Part shown: positions 7,162 to 15,039 of the stretch, in pieces
Numbering within the stretch: the first letter of the stretch is position 1
Layout: every line of letters starts with the position of its first letter
Assembly (NCBI GenBank): GCA_965205725.1
Contig: OZ242189.1
Location: 2,666,001-2,730,000, forward strand
Direction: 5' to 3'
DNA from: G965205725 sp965205725
GTDB lineage: Bacteria; Pseudomonadota; Gammaproteobacteria; Pseudomonadales; Halieaceae
DNA: 64,000 nt
The notes under the pieces: generated by a model
What the model was told of the DNA's origin: nothing
The model's input: the letters and a program-made list of their open reading frames with translations, nothing else
Database searches by the model: none
Program-made: the position numbers and the translations under genes

Positions 7162-7575
7162 ATGCCAAGCACTTACAATCTCTTTATTAGTCATTCATGG
7201 GCATACAGTGATGCTTATGAGAAATTAACTGATTTACTGGATGCAAAGTCATATTTTTCATACAACAATCATTCTGTGCCAAAAAACGACCCAGTCCATA
7301 ATGCTCAATATGATTATCAGCTGTATAATGCTATTAAAAATCTAGTTAATGGTGCTCATGTTGTTCTCATTATGGCGGGCGTATATTCCAGCTACAGCAA
7401 GTGGATTGACAAAGAAATAAAAATTGCTCAGGAAGAATTTATTACACCAAAGCCAATAATTGCTATCGAGCCATGGGGTTCAGAAAAAACCTCTCAAAAG
7501 GTAAAAAATGCAGCGGATAAAATTGTAGGTTGGAATACCGACTCAATTGTTTCGGCAATAAGAGAATTGGTATAA
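7162..7575 (+). CDS. TIR-like protein of the ThsB/DUF1863 (MTH538) type
   Basis: 137 aa, a single domain. NLFISHSWAYSDAYEKL at residues 6-22 is the hallmark first strand and helix of the TIR-like DUF1863 family, which includes the Thoeris sensor ThsB. HVVLIMAGVYSSYSKWIDKEI (from about residue 71) and PKPIIAIEPWG (94-104) are the later conserved blocks. In Thoeris such proteins make a cyclic ADP-ribose-type signal during phage infection that activates a partner. Here the next gene (10 bp downstream) is a small membrane protein instead of ThsA. The ribosome site AGGAGG (7150-7155) supports the ATG at 7162. Antiphage function is inferred. Confidence 0.8.
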   Translation: MPSTYNLFISHSWAYSDAYEKLTDLLDAKSYFSYNNHSVPKNDPVHNAQYDYQLYNAIKNLVNGAHVVLIMAGVYSSYSKWIDKEIKIAQEEFITPKPIIAIEPWGSEKTSQKVKNAADKIVGWNTDSIVSAIRELV

Positions 7576-7585
7576 GGCTAATTAA

Positions 7586-7859
7586 ATGGATATTGAGTCT
7601 GCATTGTTCAAAGCAGAAAAAGCAGATTACGGCAGTAACTATGAAGCTCATTATTTTGAACAGTACAAATTATTTGTTGAAATGACGGATAGAATTAGTA
7701 GTAGGAGGCAGTCTGCTAATTCATTTTTCTTATCAGTAAACACAGCGGTCATAGCCATAATAGGCTATGTTCAATTAGGTCAAACAGCAGGATCAAGTAA
7801 TACATTTTATTGGTTGGTAAGTATTGCTGGTATGGCACTTTGCTATACATGGTTAGAGG
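7586..7859 (+). pseudogene. Small membrane protein, 3' end removed by IS3 (RipA/8xMP-like)
   Basis: The reading frame runs to 7876, but the last codons come from the IS end. About 91 native residues remain. YEAHYFEQYKLFVEMTDRIS (17-36) followed by SRRQSANSFFLSVNTAVIAIIG resembles the RipA-like octameric membrane protein family, with two hydrophobic segments (about 47-62 and 73-88). The family match is from memory, so confidence is moderate. Members are usually about 150 aa or longer with a cytosolic C-terminal part, which is missing here. It was probably the membrane partner or effector of the TIR protein, so the system is likely inactive in this strain. Confidence 0.55.
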
Positions 7860-7943
7860 TGGCCCCAGAAATCTGAACAGCGCTGTAAGTGGATTCCCTG
7901 CCTGACTTAGGGCATCGTATTGCCCGTACTCAGGAGAATCGAC

Positions 7944-8246
7944 ATGGCCAGAAGACCTCGCCGTAATCACTCACCCCAGTTCAAGGCCAAAGTGGCTCTG
8001 GATGCCGTCAAAGGCGAACAGACGGCAGCGGAGCTGTCCCAGCGCTTCGATGTACACCCCAACCAGATTACCCAGTGGAAGACGCAGTTGTTGGAGCGCT
8101 CTGCCGATGTATTTGGCGGTGGGGAGTCCAAGGAGCCTCGGGTGGATGTGAAGACACTCCATGCCAAAATTGGAGAGCTGACGCTGGAAAATGATTTTTT
8201 AGAAGGTGCGCTCAACAAGGCGGGATTGCTGAGCGAAAAACGATGA
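7944..8246 (+). CDS. IS3-family transposase OrfA
   Basis: 100-aa DNA-binding subunit starting at ATG 7944 (ribosome site AGGAGA). A basic N-terminus (ARRPRRNHSPQFKAKVALDAV) and an HTH (TAAELSQRFDVHPNQITQWK) are followed by a leucine-zipper-like tail. The stop overlaps the orfB start (ATGA), where a frameshift normally makes the OrfAB fusion. Confidence 0.92.
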   Translation: MARRPRRNHSPQFKAKVALDAVKGEQTAAELSQRFDVHPNQITQWKTQLLERSADVFGGGESKEPRVDVKTLHAKIGELTLENDFLEGALNKAGLLSEKR

Positions 8247-9070
8247 TCGACCGCAACCACAAACTGCCGATCAGTCGGCAGGCCAAACTACTGGATATCA
8301 GTCGAGGCACTGTGTACTACCCGCCCAAACCAGTCAGTCCTCGCAATCAGATGTTGATGAATCGGATTGACCGTCTGCACTTGGAGCTGCCGTTCGCCGG
8401 TGCCCGGATGCTACGGGATCTACTGCGCCAAGAAGGCCACAAGGTGGGCCGCTCGAAAGTCGCCAGGCTTATGAGGGTCATGAGCATTGAAGCGCTGTAT
8501 CGCAAGCCCAAGACCACACGGCGACACCCAGGGCACAAAGTCTATCCGTACCTGCTGCGTAATCTGGCGGTGACTCGATCCAACCAGGCGTGGGCGATGG
8601 ACATCACGTACATTCCGATGGCTCGTGGATTTGTCTACCTGGCAGCCGTCGTGGATTGGTATTCTCGGCGAGTCTTATCCTGGAAGGTCTCCACCACCAT
8701 GGATGTGTACTTCTGTCTGGAGGCGGTGGAGGAAGCCATGGAGCACCATGGCAAGCCGGAGATTATGAATACCGACCAGGGCAGCCAGTTCACCAGCCAG
8801 GCCTTCACCGGTCTGCTGAAGGAAAATGGTATCCAGATCAGCATGGATGGCAAAGGCGCCTGGCGGGACAATGTGTTTGTTGAACGCCTATGGCGATCGC
8901 TGAAGTACGAGGAAGTCTACCTGCATGCGTATGACACGGTCTCGGCTGCCAAGGCAGGACTGGATCGCTACTTTCGGTTCTACAACAACCGGCGACCTCA
9001 CAGCAGTCTTGACCGACAAACACCGGATCAGTTTTACTATGAATCGCTGCCACTACCCACGGCAGCTTAA
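8243..9070 (+). CDS. IS3-family transposase OrfB
   Basis: 275-aa catalytic subunit with an rve integrase core. The DDE residues are visible as AMDITYI (first Asp), NTDQGSQF (second Asp) and FVERLWRSLKYEE (Glu, with the typical following basic residues). It appears full length and intact. Confidence 0.93.
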   Translation: MIDRNHKLPISRQAKLLDISRGTVYYPPKPVSPRNQMLMNRIDRLHLELPFAGARMLRDLLRQEGHKVGRSKVARLMRVMSIEALYRKPKTTRRHPGHKVYPYLLRNLAVTRSNQAWAMDITYIPMARGFVYLAAVVDWYSRRVLSWKVSTTMDVYFCLEAVEEAMEHHGKPEIMNTDQGSQFTSQAFTGLLKENGIQISMDGKGAWRDNVFVERLWRSLKYEEVYLHAYDTVSAAKAGLDRYFRFYNNRRPHSSLDRQTPDQFYYESLPLPTAA

Positions 9071-9263
9071 ACCCAGTGCAGGCATACACTTATAGAATTG
9101 GGATTGCTGTTCAAATAACCGGGGCCACCTCTCTTTGCTTTTGTTGAAACATTAGACATTTTTTAAACGTGCTTCCTCTGGAAATTTCCAAATCACATAG
9201 GTCAGAACGAACCTCGCTATAAATAGGGGCTCTTCATCATTAACGGGGGACACCGAGAGGAAA

Positions 9264-9340
9264 TGGCGCGCCCGGAGAGATTCGAACTCCCGACCAACTG
9301 GTTCGAAGCCAGTTACTCTATCCAGCTGAGCTACGGGCGC
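9264..9340 (-). tRNA. tRNA-Arg (anticodon TCG)
   Basis: 77 nt with CCA encoded. Acceptor arms GCGCCCG and CGGGCGC pair perfectly. The anticodon arm is ACTGG-CTTCGAA-CCAGT, giving anticodon TCG. The T loop is TTCGAAT. The 130 bases between the IS and this gene (9128-9263) hold nothing I can name. Its position at the end of the integron array may mark the edge of the variable region. Confidence 0.96.
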
Positions 9341-9388
9341 GTGGAACCCGGATTGTACAGGCTATTGGCGCCAATTGGAGTACCCCTT

Positions 9389-9440
9389 GCGGATAGAGAT
9401 GTTTGCGCAGAAAGATATGTTTGTGGCGGATAGAGATGTT
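9389..9440. repeat. Two copies of a 15-bp direct repeat
   Basis: GCGGATAGAGATGTT occurs at 9389-9403 and 9426-9440 in the gap between tRNA-Arg and the TonB receptor (9341-9566). Nothing else in this gap is recognisable apart from a small hairpin CTGCCC/GGGCAG (9529-9545) beyond the receptor stop. Confidence 0.6.
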
Positions 9441-9566
9441 CGCGGCGAACAGGCGCCGCCGATTCACCGGTATATCAAGCCTGGCCCTGCCCTCTTGCCG
9501 GTAGACAAGAAGGCAGGACGGGAACCAACTGCCCAATACGGGCAGGTTCTGGTGCCCGTTTCGGGT

Positions 9567-11852
9567 TTAGAAGCTGGCGGCAAACTCCACACCGTAGTGC
9601 TCGCCCTGGTTCCAGTTTCCCCAGGAATTCAGGCCGGGAATACGGACAGCAACTCGCTCTCTCTCATCGGTGACGTTGCGGCCATAGGCGGTTACGCGAT
9701 AGCGGCCATCATCCCATATGTAATTCAAGGTCAGGTCCAGATTCTCAATCGACCCGAGATGGCCCAGCGGATCATTGTTTGCGATGGTTTCTATCTCATC
9801 TCTCCAGCGGTAGGATGCGAAGCCAACTAACTCGCCAGGGCCCACAGGAATTGTGTATGTAGTGTTGAAGCCAACTGTATTTTCGGGTGTATTGCGCGGT
9901 CGTAAATCGGAATTGTCTGTGACGACAGTATCGCCGTTGATATCTGCAAGATAATCCGCGTATTCAGCATCCAGATAGCCATATGAGGCGCGAATATTCC
10001 AGGCTTCAGTCACCTGGAACTGAAGCTCCAGCTCAACACCAAATATTTCCAGAGTGGATGCATTTCGCACCACTGTGGCTACATTGGAGAGACTGACAGG
10101 TAGCAGTACCTCTTCCTGCTTGTCCTCATAGTCGTTGAAGAAGACCGTTGGATTGAAGATCATACGGCCATCAAGCCAGGTGCTTTTCATACCCAGTTCC
10201 CAGTTGGTAACATACTCTGGTTCATAGATGGGGTCGAAGGTATAGTCGGCCTGGCGACCAAAAAAGCCCCCGCTCTTGAAGCCCTCAGACCAGGACCCGA
10301 AAAACATAGTGTTGTCGTTGAGTTGATAGCGAAAACCCAGTTTGCCTGTAAATTCTTCCCAGTCATCCTCAAAGGCGACGGCATTGATAGCGGGAGCAGG
10401 CTCGCCCCGATTATAGAAGACTCCGCCATCCCCACCGACGAAATCCTTTTCCTCGTAAGTCCAGCGTCCGCCAGCCGTTATAGTCCACTGCTCGTTGATA
10501 TGCCAATCGGCCTGAGCGAAGCCCGCGTAAGATGTGGTTTCCTGATTCTGGCCGTTATGGCTAATGGTATCCGAAGTGAAGCCCGCTCCCCCTGGAACGC
10601 CCGTGACAATAGCGCCAATCCGGTCGAGCGCGTAGTGCAGTTCGTATACATTCCAGCGTTGCTCATACTCTGTCTCCCAGTAGTAGGCGCCCAACACAAA
10701 CTCAACTTGTTCGGAGAACTGTGAAGTGAGCTGTATTTCCTGGCTAAACTGCTCCCAGTCGTTGAAATAGTCAAAAGACAGGAACTCCGAAGGCGAGCCA
10801 TCAAACTCAATACGATAAGCTTCGTCCATATCCCGTTGGCCGGTGATAGATGTCAACAGGAATGCGTCCAGATCCCAGTTGGCGGTAACAATGTATGTAT
10901 CGTACTCGCTATCGTTGGTATTCCTGCCATTCGTTGAATTATGGTCTTCGTCACTACCGGTATCGGTTGTTTCGCAGGCAACTGGCCATAGCGTGCCCTC
11001 AAGTATGCAGTTAAGGTCATTGGGCTGGTTCAAATTGACCGGGGCACCTGTGTCGGTTTCATCCTTATTTCTCTCATAGTGAAACTTCACATTGAAGTCT
11101 TCGGTCGGGCGCCACAGGGCAGCGAAACCGTAGGTATTTTTGTCATCACCGCCAGCATCCTCGCCGGTTATGGAATTTTCGACCCAGCCGTCGCTTTTAA
11201 TCTGGTTGGCGAACAGCTTGATACCCAGCTTCTCGTCAACAACAGGCACATTAAAAACGCCTTTTATATCTTCGCGTCCATCATCGCCCAGTGTGAGGCT
11301 GACATCACTACCCCACTCCATGGTGACATCACCACGGACGATATTCACAACACCTCCCGTTGTGTTTTTACCGAATAGCGTACCTTGTGGGCCGCGCAAA
11401 ACTTCAATGCGTTTCGTATCAAAGTTGTTCAGCAGTGCGCCGCTCGACGTACCCAGATACATGCCATCCATGATTACACCGATTGAAGGGTCGAGGGTTT
11501 TATCGGTCTCCTGGTAAGACACGCCGCGAATGCTAATTGATGCGCCTCCGGGAATACCGGAGGTATTCCTGATGTAGACGTTGGGCGTGAAAGACTGGAT
11601 GTCATCCAGACGCCGCAGGCTGGCTTCCTTGAGTTCTTTGCTGATCGACGTTACGGATACTGGTACGTTCTGTATTGATTCTTCCCGCTTGCGGGCGGTT
11701 ACAAGCACTTCTTCCAGGGCGAACTCGGATTGCTGAGCCTGCACAACTGGAGCCGTTGTTGCTGTAATTGTCGCTGCAATCGCCAGCGCTGGTGTTGAAG
11801 GAGAAATTGTTTGCCAGAGAGTGCTTTGATTCTGCGATCTTTTGTAATTCAT
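9567..11852 (-). CDS. TonB-dependent outer-membrane receptor 1
   Basis: Outer-membrane active transporter of unknown ligand, 761 aa from ATG 11850-11852, with GAGG upstream. An earlier GTG start at 11861 would overlap that ribosome site. The signal peptide ends near VVQAQQ. The TonB-box-like EEVLVTARKREES is followed by the plug domain (DGMYLG, RIEVLRGPQGTLFGKNTTGG) and a 22-strand barrel ending in Phe (YGVEFAASF). It lies 23 bp downstream of a TetR gene on the same strand, so the receptor is probably under that regulator. No siderophore- or B12-specific feature is visible. Confidence 0.92.
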   Translation of the reverse strand: MNYKRSQNQSTLWQTISPSTPALAIAATITATTAPVVQAQQSEFALEEVLVTARKREESIQNVPVSVTSISKELKEASLRRLDDIQSFTPNVYIRNTSGIPGGASISIRGVSYQETDKTLDPSIGVIMDGMYLGTSSGALLNNFDTKRIEVLRGPQGTLFGKNTTGGVVNIVRGDVTMEWGSDVSLTLGDDGREDIKGVFNVPVVDEKLGIKLFANQIKSDGWVENSITGEDAGGDDKNTYGFAALWRPTEDFNVKFHYERNKDETDTGAPVNLNQPNDLNCILEGTLWPVACETTDTGSDEDHNSTNGRNTNDSEYDTYIVTANWDLDAFLLTSITGQRDMDEAYRIEFDGSPSEFLSFDYFNDWEQFSQEIQLTSQFSEQVEFVLGAYYWETEYEQRWNVYELHYALDRIGAIVTGVPGGAGFTSDTISHNGQNQETTSYAGFAQADWHINEQWTITAGGRWTYEEKDFVGGDGGVFYNRGEPAPAINAVAFEDDWEEFTGKLGFRYQLNDNTMFFGSWSEGFKSGGFFGRQADYTFDPIYEPEYVTNWELGMKSTWLDGRMIFNPTVFFNDYEDKQEEVLLPVSLSNVATVVRNASTLEIFGVELELQFQVTEAWNIRASYGYLDAEYADYLADINGDTVVTDNSDLRPRNTPENTVGFNTTYTIPVGPGELVGFASYRWRDEIETIANNDPLGHLGSIENLDLTLNYIWDDGRYRVTAYGRNVTDERERVAVRIPGLNSWGNWNQGEHYGVEFAASF

Positions 11853-11875
11853 GGGTGTCACCTCGTTTTTGTCGG

Positions 11876-12583
11876 TTATTGATTGACTTGCAGTTGATTG
11901 GGGGCTGAATTGAGTGCGTTTAACTGGCCCAGCAATGCTTGTGATTTTTGGCTTAACCAGTCCATCGTTCTATCCCGGCTCAATGGTATTAGCGTCAGAC
12001 AATGGCTAAGGGGTAGTTGCAGCTTAAGTTGCTCCAGTGACAGTAACCCTCGCTTCCACATGACTACCAACCCCCACTGTTGTGAGCAGAGCAAAATTGA
12101 GAGGCTGTCAATATCGACATCGTCGGCAATTTCTTCTCTCTCTTTCGCATCAATCAGGGCTGCATAGGTCAGGTCGCGGACAATCGCCATCAAATCATCG
12201 GCAGGTGAAATCTCGTTCTCTATCCGCAGCAGTATGCCAACTGCGATGGCAGAGAACGTGGTAGCCCCGGAAAACAGTGCCATTGCTTCTTCGGCGTAGG
12301 CAAGTAGCTGGGAGATTCCGGGCTCGGCGGCTTTTATGCCGGGGCTCAGTTCCAGTGAGTTAAGTTGCCCGGTTGCGACTCTCAGTATCAGCAGGTCGCG
12401 GCTGCCAAAGAGGTTGTACAGTGTTTTTAAAGAAACGCCGCTAGCCTCGGCAACACCGCGCATGGTGAGTTTTGATACACCCTGGGAGTTAAGCTGTTCA
12501 CCAGCCACCTCCAGAATACGCTGTTTGCGTTTCTGTTGCAGAGGTGAAGAATAAGGGCCACGGTTATTGATGGTACGAACCAC
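11876..12583 (-). CDS. TetR/AcrR-family regulator 1
   Basis: About 235 aa from a GTG start (a later start is possible). The N-terminal HTH is clear: RKQRILEVAGEQLNSQG and RGVAEASGVSLKTLYNLFGS. The C-terminal ligand domain is divergent. It sits directly before TonB receptor 1 on the same strand. A perfect palindrome 27 bp upstream is the likely operator, so it probably represses itself and the receptor until a ligand arrives. Confidence 0.85.
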   Translation of the reverse strand: MVRTINNRGPYSSPLQQKRKQRILEVAGEQLNSQGVSKLTMRGVAEASGVSLKTLYNLFGSRDLLILRVATGQLNSLELSPGIKAAEPGISQLLAYAEEAMALFSGATTFSAIAVGILLRIENEISPADDLMAIVRDLTYAALIDAKEREEIADDVDIDSLSILLCSQQWGLVVMWKRGLLSLEQLKLQLPLSHCLTLIPLSRDRTMDWLSQKSQALLGQLNALNSAPNQLQVNQ

Positions 12584-12609
12584 GCTATTGGAACCTGTAA
12601 TCAGCGAAT

Positions 12610-12627
12610 ATTACACATGCGTGTAAT
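12610..12627. promoter_or_regulatory. Palindromic operator candidate for TetR 1
   Basis: ATTACAC-ATGC-GTGTAAT has perfect 7-bp arms and lies 27-44 bp upstream of the TetR start on the minus strand. It suits a TetR dimer. It differs from the operator used in the island further right. Confidence 0.5.
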
Positions 12628-12842
12628 TTATAGCAAGCCCCTGCTTGAGCCGGGATTGGGGGGAATATCGGCGCATCAATCGGCGCATCATGGCCCTGAA
12701 TATTGGCGCCGCGCACCAGGGCACAATTGCCGCACTTAAAGTGATGGCTCCCCAGGGTGGTGGCGTCATCCTGTCAACGACCTTTGGGCTGGCATCTTGA
12801 TCCTGTCCGCCAACAGTGGACACGCCATTAAGCGACTGCTTT

Positions 12843-12911
12843 TGTCGCAAACGCTTCTGGGCTGATGTCGCAAACGCTTCCGGGCTGATGTCGCAAACGC
12901 TTCCGGGCTGA
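12843..12911. repeat. Three tandem copies of a 23-bp repeat
   Basis: Unit TGTCGCAAACGCTTCCGGGCTGA, cut here to its key part CGCAAACGCTTC, repeats at 12843, 12866 and 12889 with one mismatch (T for C in the first copy). It lies in the 400-bp gap between TetR 1 and the sulfotransferase gene. Short ORFs crossing it are artefacts of the repeat. The rest of the gap (12628-12986) shows no gene. Confidence 0.85.
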
Positions 12912-12986
12912 CTTTTCCACCCGGCAGCGAGCCCGGCCAACGGCGGGTCAAACCTTAGAAGTTACCGCGAGGTGGCGCGGGTGACT

Positions 12987-14969
12987 CTATTCGTCCAGCG
13001 AAGGTTTTAGTGTTTGTTCAAGGGCGGTCAGGAAGGGTTTGAAGTGCGTCCATTGCTCGACGCCACTGTCATAGATCGGCTGTCTTACCTGCTCTGAACT
13101 GGCCGTGCGAACCGCGCGTTCGGTGTTGAAAAAATTCAGGCATGCGTCTTCGAAAGGAAGCCCGCAAAATTCCAGGATACGTGTCACCTGGGGCTTCAGG
13201 TCTGCAACAACCTCTTCATACTGCACTCTCAGTATGCTGTTGGGTGAAACCACGTCCCAGTGGGCCATGAGTTCCACATAGTCATTGTAGTACCGGCCGA
13301 TATCAATCAGGTCGTAGGAGAATTCCTGACCCTCGGCAAACAATTGCTTGAAGCCGCTGAAACAACAGGCCATGGGATGTCGGCGAGCATCGATAATTTT
13401 TGCATTGGGGAGAATGAGCTTTATCAGGCCTATGTGTCGGAAATTGTTTGGCATCTTGTCGATGAAAAACGGCGCAGTTTGCCGGTGGATACGGGTGTCA
13501 TCAATATACTGTCGGCCCATTGATTTCAATTGTTCGTCGCTGAAATCCTGTAGTAGCTGCGGATATGGCTTGCCGTCACTGTCGCGCCCCTGTCGTCGAA
13601 GTTTTTGGGCAGCGGAGAGAATATTGGGGAGCTCCAGCGTGCCATCAACCTGACTGTGTGATGACAGAATCTGCTCCAGTAAAGTTGATCCGGCTCTCGG
13701 CAGGCCAACAATAAAAACCGGATCCGTTGCCAGACACCCGGCGCTGGCTCGACTGTTCAGAACTTCACGGTTGAAGTAGCGGCGCTGCGCCATAAGCTCT
13801 TCCGACATTTTATCCGGGTCATAGTTGCTCAGTTGCCGCTTCAACGTGTTGCCCTGAGCATAGCTTTCGAATGAGCGGGCGTAGTCGCGCTCATCCTCGA
13901 ACGCTTTACCCAGCGCGAAAGCGATATGTACCCGGCTTGCAGGCCCCGTTTCTTCGCGCTGTTCCAGCGTCAGCATACGCTGAACCTCACCCTGGTCGAA
14001 GCGGTAGGTTTTCAGGTTGGAAAGGGCATAGTAAGCATCGCCGTGCCAGGGGTTCGATGCAATCGCCGCCCGGTAACTCCGGATCGCTTCCTGTTGCCTG
14101 CCGCAGGTCTTTAATGCGTGCCCCCGCGAGGTCAGGGTGACTGCATCTTCGGGTAGTAATTCCAGCACCTCATCAAGCAGCGCTATTGCGCTTTCATAGT
14201 CTCCCATCTGCATTTGTTCGATGGCATACAGCGACTTCAGTTGCGGATTGCCAGGGTGTTCCCTGTAGAGACTTGCGGCGGCGGACAGCGCCTGGGCAAA
14301 CTTCTGCCTCTTGCGCAGCACACCGATGAGATCCATCTTTACCTGTATATTTGCAGGCTCAAATTCCGCAGCACTCTCCAGCAAGTATTCAGCGTCTTCC
14401 AGGACGCCGAATTGAACAGCAAGTTCAGCCAAAAGGCGCATGGCTTCAACGTGGGTGGGGTTGGCCTGGAGGAACTTGCGGCACAGTGTTTCTGCTTTGA
14501 ACAGCTTGCCTTGCGCCATGAGGTCTGTGACGGCTACCAATGCCCTGGGCAGTGCCTGCAATCGCTGAATTTGGGCCAGCGCCTGCCTGGCTTCGCCTGG
14601 GCGATTGATCGCTTCAAGGATGTGTTGCTGGTTGCGCCAGCTAGCGACCAGCGCGGGGTTTAGCTGGCAGGCGTTGGCAAATGCGGCCAGGGCTTTTTCA
14701 GGTTGTTGCAGGGCGCTATGCAGGTGCCCCTGCTCCTGATAGACCCGGCCCCGGTCGTGGGACAGGGATTTGAGAGAGTCCAGGCAGGATTGCGCAGTGT
14801 CATACCTGGCGGTGAGGCGATAACACACTGCCGCCATATACAATGCCTCGGCGTGGTTTGGGTCGATTGCGAGCAATCTGTCTATGTCCTGCAAGGCAGC
14901 GGAAAACTCGCCCGCCGCAATTTTCTTTTGAATATCGGTCGGCCTGGGGTCATCCGAAATTGAGGACAT
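12987..14969 (-). CDS. TPR-repeat sulfotransferase
   Basis: 660 aa in two parts. Residues 15-320 are TPR repeats (for example ALYMAAVCYRLTARYDTA and HGDAYYALSNL). The C-terminal part is a PAPS-dependent sulfotransferase: the 5'-phosphosulfate loop is FIVGLPRAGSTLLEQIL, and the 3'-phosphate region is around DARRHPMACCFSGFK. Such fusions are common next to TonB receptors in marine gammaproteobacteria. The acceptor is unknown. TonB receptor 2 lies upstream on the same strand, now separated by an IS630 element. The original distance would have been about 70 bp, so the two were probably one operon. Confidence 0.87.
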   Translation of the reverse strand: MSSISDDPRPTDIQKKIAAGEFSAALQDIDRLLAIDPNHAEALYMAAVCYRLTARYDTAQSCLDSLKSLSHDRGRVYQEQGHLHSALQQPEKALAAFANACQLNPALVASWRNQQHILEAINRPGEARQALAQIQRLQALPRALVAVTDLMAQGKLFKAETLCRKFLQANPTHVEAMRLLAELAVQFGVLEDAEYLLESAAEFEPANIQVKMDLIGVLRKRQKFAQALSAAASLYREHPGNPQLKSLYAIEQMQMGDYESAIALLDEVLELLPEDAVTLTSRGHALKTCGRQQEAIRSYRAAIASNPWHGDAYYALSNLKTYRFDQGEVQRMLTLEQREETGPASRVHIAFALGKAFEDERDYARSFESYAQGNTLKRQLSNYDPDKMSEELMAQRRYFNREVLNSRASAGCLATDPVFIVGLPRAGSTLLEQILSSHSQVDGTLELPNILSAAQKLRRQGRDSDGKPYPQLLQDFSDEQLKSMGRQYIDDTRIHRQTAPFFIDKMPNNFRHIGLIKLILPNAKIIDARRHPMACCFSGFKQLFAEGQEFSYDLIDIGRYYNDYVELMAHWDVVSPNSILRVQYEEVVADLKPQVTRILEFCGLPFEDACLNFFNTERAVRTASSEQVRQPIYDSGVEQWTHFKPFLTALEQTLKPSLDE

Positions 14970-15039
14970 GAAATGCTCTGGGCGCAGAATGAAAAACCCC
15001 GAGTTTAACGCCAGGGCTTTGGTGTTGCGAGCCAGGCTG

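Larger units (their letters stand above)
6548..7859 (+). mobile_element. Integron cassette 4, 3' end lost to an IS
   Basis: Starts at the attC3 crossover with TTAGAGC. Its own attC should carry an R'' such as GCTCTAAC. None is visible before the IS3 element at 7860 or between the IS and the tRNA at 9264, so the cassette is truncated. It holds three plus-strand genes with short gaps (20 and 10 bp) and good ribosome sites: a secreted repeat protein, a TIR-like protein and a small membrane protein. Confidence 0.7.
7860..9127 (+). mobile_element. IS3-family insertion sequence
   Basis: 1268 bp. Ends TGGCCCC (7860) and GGGGCCA (9127) are part of imperfect 22-bp inverted repeats with 18 matches (shared GAACAGC). 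It holds orfA and orfB overlapping by ATGA. There is no direct target duplication. The flanks AGAGG and CCTCT are instead inverted, lengthening the repeat, which suggests that the neighbouring DNA was rearranged after insertion. Confidence 0.9.

Noticed and set aside
6660..7172. Long open frames on the minus strand (170 and 117 aa)
   Set aside because: They are mirror frames of the 51-bp coding repeat; the plus frame has a signal peptide, ribosome site and conserved residues.
7860..9127. IS3 as a composite transposon boundary with the IS630
   Set aside because: The elements belong to different families and are not repeated in the window.
9264..9340. tRNA-Arg as attachment site of the integron region
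   Set aside because: No direct repeat of its 3' end is visible at the left side of the window, and integrons do not need a tRNA.
9375..9830. 151-aa ORF opposite the end of TonB receptor 1
   Set aside because: Overlaps the conserved receptor C-terminus on the other strand and has no family features.
12843..12911. Mini CRISPR
   Set aside because: Copies are contiguous, with no spacers.
12611..12951. Two minus-strand ORFs of 109 and 61 aa
   Set aside because: They only exist because the 23-bp repeat is open in two frames; no start signal or family.
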